Shown: positions 59,386 through 64,000 of the stretch, in pieces
Numbering within the stretch: the stretch's first letter is position 1
Layout: the number at the start of each line of letters is the position of its first letter
Made by a program: the position numbers and the translations under genes
NCBI GenBank assembly: GCA_035268885.1
Contig: DATFKA010000073.1
Coordinates: forward strand, 25,386 to 89,385
From: DATFKA01 sp035268885
GTDB taxonomy: Bacteria; Bacteroidota; Bacteroidia; Chitinophagales; Saprospiraceae
DNA: 64,000 nucleotides
Reading direction: 5' to 3'
The notes under the pieces: generated by a model
What the model was told of the DNA's origin: nothing
The model's database searches: none
Seen by the model: only the letters and a program-made list of their open reading frames with translations

Positions 59386-60747
59386 GTGACTTTAATCTTC
59401 GACATAGGAAAGACCAATAAAAAATGCTTCATCTTCGATGAGGGCTACCAGGAGGTATATCGAGAATACGTACGATTCGCAGAGCAGACCGACGAGGATG
59501 GTTATCCCTGCGATGACCTCCAGTCCGTCGAAAAATGGGTAAAAAGTAGCTTGCGAAAACTAATGAACGATAACCAATACCCCATTACAGCCATCAATTT
59601 CTCGACCTACGGAGCTAGTTTCGTACACCTCGACCAACAGGGGAAACCCCTGACCCCCTTGTACAATTATCTAAAACCTTACCCCGAAGATCTGCAAATA
59701 CAATTCTACGAAAATTATGGTGCATCCGACAGGATCGCCCGACAGACGGCGTCACCACAGCTGGGTATGCTCAATTCCGGGATGCAATTGTATTGGCTGA
59801 AGCATCGTCGACCGGAGGTCTTTGAGCAAATACAATGGTCGCTACATTTCCCCCAGTACCTGAGCTACCTGCTGACGGGGCTGCCCGTCAGTGAATTTAC
59901 GAGTATTGGTTGTCATACCGGCCTGTGGGATTTTGGGAAACAGGACTATCACGAGTGGGTATACAAAGAAAATATTGATCAAATACTGCCACCGGTAGTG
60001 AGTACGGATACCAGTATCAATACCCGGGTAAATGGAAAAAAAATAAGGGTAGGTGTGGGTATCCACGATAGTTCCGGGGCTTTACTACCTTATCTAAAAG
60101 CAGATCGAAAGCCCTTTTTGCTCATCTCGACCGGTACCTGGAGTATTGCTTTGAATCCTTTTAATTCAACTCCTTTGACGGATGAAGAACTTCAGCGGGA
60201 TGGTCTGCATTTTTTGCGAATCGATGGCGATACGACTAAAGCGGCCCGCTTGTTTTTGGGCAAGGAATTCAGTACTCAAGTGAAACGTTTACAAAACCAT
60301 TTTGCAAAACCGGAAGACACCTATAAAAATATTACTTTTAATCCGGCAGTCTACGAACAATTGCGAGCAAAAAAGGAACACTTTTTTTGTTTCGAATTGA
60401 TCGAACTGGAACGAGTGGCACCCCTTGAGAATAAACTAAGTGATTTCAATAGCTTTGAAGAGGCTTACCATCAATTGATGCTCGAGTTAGTTGAATTACA
60501 GGTTGCAGCGGTTGAACGAGCGATGGGGAATACCACGATTAACAAATTGTACATTGACGGAGGATTTGCAGATAATGATCTATATGTGAATATGCTATCG
60601 CAGCACTTTACAGAAGTAAAAATGCGTACGACACAGTCTCCTTTGGGTTCTGCCCTGGGCGCCGCGATCGTTTTGTCGGATAAAAAAATCAATAAAAAAT
60701 TCCTGAAGAAACACTACGCCATGAAGAAAATAAACGCCAACCACTAG
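59386..60747 (+). CDS. FGGY-family sugar kinase, probable rhamnulokinase
   Basis: A 453-residue cytoplasmic kinase starting at GTG 59386. The N-terminal ATP-binding motif is TLIFDIGKTNKKCFIFDEGY. The sugar-binding side has INFSTYGASFVHLDQQGKP, then GMLNSGMQLYWLKHRRPEVF and SIGCHTGLWDF. The C-terminal ATPase motif is GIHDSSGALLPYL, FLLISTGTWSIALNPF and LYIDGGFADNDLYVNMLSQH. In this operon it should phosphorylate L-rhamnulose to rhamnulose-1-phosphate, the substrate of RhaEW. The branch is not the classical RhaB type, so substrate assignment rests on the neighbours. Confidence 0.87.
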   Translation: MTLIFDIGKTNKKCFIFDEGYQEVYREYVRFAEQTDEDGYPCDDLQSVEKWVKSSLRKLMNDNQYPITAINFSTYGASFVHLDQQGKPLTPLYNYLKPYPEDLQIQFYENYGASDRIARQTASPQLGMLNSGMQLYWLKHRRPEVFEQIQWSLHFPQYLSYLLTGLPVSEFTSIGCHTGLWDFGKQDYHEWVYKENIDQILPPVVSTDTSINTRVNGKKIRVGVGIHDSSGALLPYLKADRKPFLLISTGTWSIALNPFNSTPLTDEELQRDGLHFLRIDGDTTKAARLFLGKEFSTQVKRLQNHFAKPEDTYKNITFNPAVYEQLRAKKEHFFCFELIELERVAPLENKLSDFNSFEEAYHQLMLELVELQVAAVERAMGNTTINKLYIDGGFADNDLYVNMLSQHFTEVKMRTTQSPLGSALGAAIVLSDKKINKKFLKKHYAMKKINANH

Positions 60748-60778
60748 GGGCTCGGCATGCCTTCAACAACACAACAAT

Positions 60779-62170
60779 ATGACCAAAGAAAAACAACAGG
60801 TACAACACGAGGAATACGAGCGCCAGCCGGTGCCCGCCTCCAAATGGAAAGGCTGGAAAAGCTTTTTAGGGATGTACGCCGGCGAGCACGCTGCCGGTAC
60901 AGAATTCGTAATTGGACCTTTATTCCTTACGACGGGGGTTAGCGCCTTTGACTTGATTGTCGGTTTGCTGCTGGGGAACTTACTGGCAGTCCTGAGCTGG
61001 CGGTTTCTCACGGCTGAGATTGCGGTCAAACACCGACTGACCCTGTACTACCATTTGGAAAAAATATGCGGTAAGCGACTGGTCGTTTTTTATAATTTGG
61101 CCAACGGGATACTATTCTGTTTCCTGGCCGGTGCTATGGTGACGGTCTCTGCGACGGCGGTGGGTATCCCCTTTGATATGGAAATGCCCAAATTGACGGA
61201 TACCATGCCCAATAGTGTTACCTGGGTCGTGATCGTGCTGATTATCGGTGCCCTTATTTCGATTATAGCAGCCCGTGGCTACAGCACCGTAGCCCGTGTG
61301 GCCAACTGGCTTTCGCCCCTGATCGTGTTGGCTTTTGTAGCCTGTGGCATCGTCGCTTTAAACCAATTAGGTGTGGGTAGTTTCCGGGACTTCTGGAATA
61401 TCTGGGGGGAAGGTGGCGAGCCCTTTCCCGGACAGGTTAAATATACCTTTTGGCATGTCATGATCTGGTCCTGGTTCTGTAATGCAGCCATGCACATTGG
61501 TATGTCAGACCTCAGCGTTTTTCGTTATGCCAAAAAGCCCACTGCGGGTTGGACGACGGCAGCGGGTATGTACGTCGGGCATTATGTAGCCTGGATTGCA
61601 GCGGCCCTGCTCTATGCGGTTTATATCCAATCGCCGGAAGCTCAGGCTGTTCTGGCCAGTGGGGAGGCACCTTCGGTTGCTCCGGGACCTCTGGCTTATA
61701 ATGCCATTGGTGTTTTCGGGATTATCGCGGTAGTCATTGCGGGCTGGACGACGGCAAATCCCACTATCTACCGAGCCGGCCTGGCTTTTCAGGCGATTAT
61801 GCCCAGAGCCTCTACTTTTTGGGCAACCATCCTGGCGGGAGCTTTGGCTACGATTGCGGGAGTTTTTCCGGCCTTTGCCATGAAGTTACTAGACTTTGTC
61901 GCCCTGTATGGTTTTATCCTGGCGCCCGTTGGGGCGGTGATTGTCTTTGAGCATTTCTTCGCGGACAAGTGGAAGATTACCCGTAATTACGCTGAGCAAT
62001 CCGGCATTGATTTTAATATTTCGGTTTTACTGGCCTGGGGGATTAGTGCGGTAGGCTTTTATCTGCTTTCCGTTTCTCAAGGCATATTTCTGTCTTTTCT
62101 GACCCTGCCGGCCTGGCTGCTCAGCGGCTTTTTATTTCTTTGGTTCAGTAAGCGTAGGCAGCGGCGGTAG
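60779..62170 (+). CDS. NCS1-type permease, candidate rhamnose-locus transporter
   Basis: A 463-residue inner-membrane protein with about 12 hydrophobic segments. The N-terminus (WKGWKSFLGMYAGEHAAGTE, FVIGPLFLTTG) and later AARGYSTVARVANWLSPLIV resemble the cytosine/purine/thiamine permease (NCS1) group. FWHVMIWSWFCNAAMHIGMS with DLSVFRYAKK, and GWTTANPTIYRAGLAFQ, are further blocks of that group. It lies between kinase and carboxylesterase genes in the rhamnose operon, where RhaT or an MFS sugar porter would be expected. Either it imports rhamnose, which would be new for the fold, or it carries another compound. The cargo is an inference. Confidence 0.75.
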   Translation: MTKEKQQVQHEEYERQPVPASKWKGWKSFLGMYAGEHAAGTEFVIGPLFLTTGVSAFDLIVGLLLGNLLAVLSWRFLTAEIAVKHRLTLYYHLEKICGKRLVVFYNLANGILFCFLAGAMVTVSATAVGIPFDMEMPKLTDTMPNSVTWVVIVLIIGALISIIAARGYSTVARVANWLSPLIVLAFVACGIVALNQLGVGSFRDFWNIWGEGGEPFPGQVKYTFWHVMIWSWFCNAAMHIGMSDLSVFRYAKKPTAGWTTAAGMYVGHYVAWIAAALLYAVYIQSPEAQAVLASGEAPSVAPGPLAYNAIGVFGIIAVVIAGWTTANPTIYRAGLAFQAIMPRASTFWATILAGALATIAGVFPAFAMKLLDFVALYGFILAPVGAVIVFEHFFADKWKITRNYAEQSGIDFNISVLLAWGISAVGFYLLSVSQGIFLSFLTLPAWLLSGFLFLWFSKRRQRR

Positions 62171-62226
62171 GAGCCACCTTACGGTAAAAAAGGATAAAAA
62201 TTATCAAGCAATTCAACCAATATACA

Positions 62227-63828
62227 ATGAAAAAAATTCTAATTATTTTACTGAGCTTAACACCTTTTTGGGCAGCCGCCCAGATTCAAACGGGCGCTGA
62301 TGTGGCCGTTACCGATACCGAGTCTGGTCAGGTGAGAGGCTTTGTTCGCAATGGTATTTTTACTTACAAAGGAATCCCCTATGCCCAGGCGAAGCGCTTC
62401 GAAGCGGCACAGCCCGTAGAGCGCTGGGAGGGCGTACGTAACTCAATGAGCTGGGGCCCGGTAGCACCGCTCTTACAGCCGACCACGCAAGTACAAGACG
62501 AGTCCGAATTTGTCTTTGATCACGATTGGGGCTACGCTAGCGAAGATTGCCTGGTACTGAATGTCTGGACTCCCGGCATTGACGATGGTAAAAAGCGTCC
62601 GGTCTTATTCTGGATACACGGTGGTGGCTTTACTACGGGTTCTTCTCAGGAATTACCGGGTTACCACGGTGAGAACCTGGCCAAAAAGGGAGATGTAGTG
62701 GTCGTATCCATCAATCACCGGCTGAATGTATTGGGCTTTTTGGATCTTTCCGCTTACGGCGAAAAATATAAGTATTCGGCGAATAATAGCATCCTGGACA
62801 TGCGCATGGCGCTAGAGTGGGTGAACAAAAATATCGAAAACTTTGGTGGCGATCCCGAGAATGTGATGATCTTCGGACAGTCGGGAGGAGGGGCTAAAGT
62901 CAATACCCTCATGGCTATGCCTTCGGCCAATGGGCTATTCCACAAAGCTGTGAATCAGTCCGGTGCTTTTCGGAGTAATATTCTGGAGCAGGAGTGGACC
63001 CGACAGGTTGGCGCTGAGACGCTTAAGGAGTTGGAGATTGACGAAGAGGAGGTAGATAAAATCCAGGGCGTGGACTTCGATGAATTGGCCGCGGCCAGCC
63101 AAAAGGCTTTACAGACCGTAGCCGGCCGGATGAACGAGGCGGGCGTACCCGTAGGTGGATTTGGACTAAGCTGGGGCCCGAGTATAGATGGGGATCTATT
63201 ACCTTACCAGATGCTCTCCGACGACGCCCTGGTACTCTCTAAAGATATTCCACTGATGATTGGTACGGTGAAACACGAGTTTGCTTCTTTGTTTGGGCAA
63301 GCGCTTTTCGGGGCCTCCGAGGAACAAGTCATGGCAGCCGTTAAAGCGCAATATGGTGACCGGGCCGATGCTTACATCGCAGCGGTCAAAGAAGCTTATC
63401 CGGAAAATAAGCGCCCTTCTGATCTAATGCACGTCGATGCTCTCTTCCGGCCGGGGACTGTACATCAGGCCAATGTGAAGAGTACGATCAAAGGTGGTGC
63501 ACCCGTGTATATGTATATGTTTACCTGGGAATCACCCGCGATGGATGGCAAGTACAAGTCTTTCCACTGTTTGGAACTGCCTTTTGTGTTTGATAACATT
63601 CAACGTGCTGAAAATAAGACCGGAGGTGGGCGCGGTGCCCAGAACCTGGCCGATAAAGTAAGTCAGGCCTGGATTAACTTTGCGCGCTATGGTGATCCGA
63701 ACCACAAAGGGCTACCCAAATGGGAGCCCTACACCACAGATAATGGGACGACAATGTTCTTTGATGACCATTGCCACATCCGTAACCATCACGATAAAGC
63801 ACTGATGGAATTTCTAGAAGAGGAGTAG
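62227..63828 (+). CDS. Exported type-B carboxylesterase
   Basis: A 533-residue exported enzyme with a signal peptide (MKKILIILLSLTPFWAAAQ). The carboxylesterase B pattern is clear: FTYKGIPYAQAKRFEAAQPV, SEDCLVLNVWTPG, PVLFWIHGGGFTTGSSQEL (oxyanion hole) and VMIFGQSGGGAKVN with the nucleophile Ser near 219. TVKHEFASLFG and FHCLELPFVFDN hold the later active-site elements. A second esterase in the operon suggests that the glycan carries ester groups (acetyl, feruloyl or lipid). It is the last gene seen of the rhamnose operon; REP-like sequence follows. Confidence 0.88.
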   Translation: MKKILIILLSLTPFWAAAQIQTGADVAVTDTESGQVRGFVRNGIFTYKGIPYAQAKRFEAAQPVERWEGVRNSMSWGPVAPLLQPTTQVQDESEFVFDHDWGYASEDCLVLNVWTPGIDDGKKRPVLFWIHGGGFTTGSSQELPGYHGENLAKKGDVVVVSINHRLNVLGFLDLSAYGEKYKYSANNSILDMRMALEWVNKNIENFGGDPENVMIFGQSGGGAKVNTLMAMPSANGLFHKAVNQSGAFRSNILEQEWTRQVGAETLKELEIDEEEVDKIQGVDFDELAAASQKALQTVAGRMNEAGVPVGGFGLSWGPSIDGDLLPYQMLSDDALVLSKDIPLMIGTVKHEFASLFGQALFGASEEQVMAAVKAQYGDRADAYIAAVKEAYPENKRPSDLMHVDALFRPGTVHQANVKSTIKGGAPVYMYMFTWESPAMDGKYKSFHCLELPFVFDNIQRAENKTGGGRGAQNLADKVSQAWINFARYGDPNHKGLPKWEPYTTDNGTTMFFDDHCHIRNHHDKALMEFLEEE

Positions 63829-63869
63829 ATAATATGCAAAATCTCTTACGGCGTGAATGCTAAGTAGGT

Positions 63870-64000
63870 TGCCCATATTGAGTCTGTAATAAGGTGCTGG
63901 CTTTTTTGGGCTAGTTCGAGGCGCAAAAATCGCGGATAGCCTAGCTATCCAAGGCTTTTTGCAACGAAGAAATCGCCCCAAAAAGACGCAGATTATTGCT
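63870..64000. repeat. REP-like element, copy 3, cut by the window end
   Basis: The hairpin GGATAGC-CTA-GCTATCC (63934-63950) is flanked by TTCGAGGCGCAAAAATCGC on the left and AAGGCTTTTTGCAACGAAGA on the right, matching copies at 18955-19006 and 20010-20065. TTTTTTGGGC (63902-63911) and GCCCCAAAAA further right are inverted. The outer right arm is incomplete at base 64000. Confidence 0.65.

Noticed and set aside
48816..63828. Rhamnose locus as a recently acquired genomic island
   Set aside because: No integrase, tRNA or direct repeat borders are visible, and codon and base use look like the neighbours by eye.

Overview
The window is chromosomal DNA from a member of the Bacteroidota, most likely a Saprospira/Lewinella-type marine or wastewater organism. 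The evidence is type IX secretion C-terminal sorting domains on two giant secreted proteins, Bacteroidota-type promoters (TTG, about 20 bp, then TAnnTTTG), start codons without Shine-Dalgarno sequences, a two-gene parvulin/SurA block, and many small lipoproteins. The genus is an inference. No rRNA, tRNA, CRISPR array, prophage or complete insertion sequence was seen.

Layout. 1-6317: the 3' end of a family-2 glycosyltransferase, a membrane protein, recA, and a large exported BNR/beta-propeller protein. 6454-13021: a DUF434 protein, purD, and an envelope-folding block (two-domain parvulin, parvulin-like lipoprotein, SurA). 13294-18417: a 1,707-residue type IX secreted protein with cohesin-like, Ig-like and dockerin modules. 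18414-23968: HIT protein, greA, an aldehyde dehydrogenase/acetolactate-synthase-like pair, and a coiled-coil exported protein. 24083-28661: DUF2383 protein, SDR/DUF2867 protein, VOC protein, a CBM48-HhH fusion, and dCTP deaminase. 28762-37687: a second giant type IX secreted protein with six cohesin-like domains, an AddA-like helicase with a degenerate nuclease, and a small exported protein. 37921-39862: rhodanese and persulfide-dioxygenase-like MBL-rhodanese. 39924-42319 (minus): ECF sigma factor, membrane anti-sigma candidate, exported repeat protein. 42729-48812: a lipoprotein pseudo-phosphatase fused to an outer-membrane barrel, two paralogous mini membrane proteins, a uracil-DNA glycosylase, a DUF2007 protein and a Tat-type MBL hydrolase.

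48816-63828 is a coherent L-rhamnose utilisation locus. A divergent AraC regulator faces GH78 alpha-L-rhamnosidase, GH3 glycosidase, an alpha/beta-hydrolase, RhaEW (aldolase plus dehydrogenase), RhaI isomerase, a FGGY kinase, an NCS1-type permease and a type-B carboxylesterase. Together they would release rhamnose from acylated glycans, import it, and convert it to DHAP and lactate. No SusC/SusD pair is present in the window.

The least explained content is intergenic. There are at least four full-length fold-back elements with GAAGnnnTTTAA or AAGTAAGTG termini. Three copies of a REP-like sequence carry the same flanks around a hairpin whose stem changes with base pairing kept. Candidate TAnnTTTG promoters are repeatedly followed at the predicted +1 by a hairpin, sometimes with a T-run. 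All of this was read by eye without alignment or folding software.
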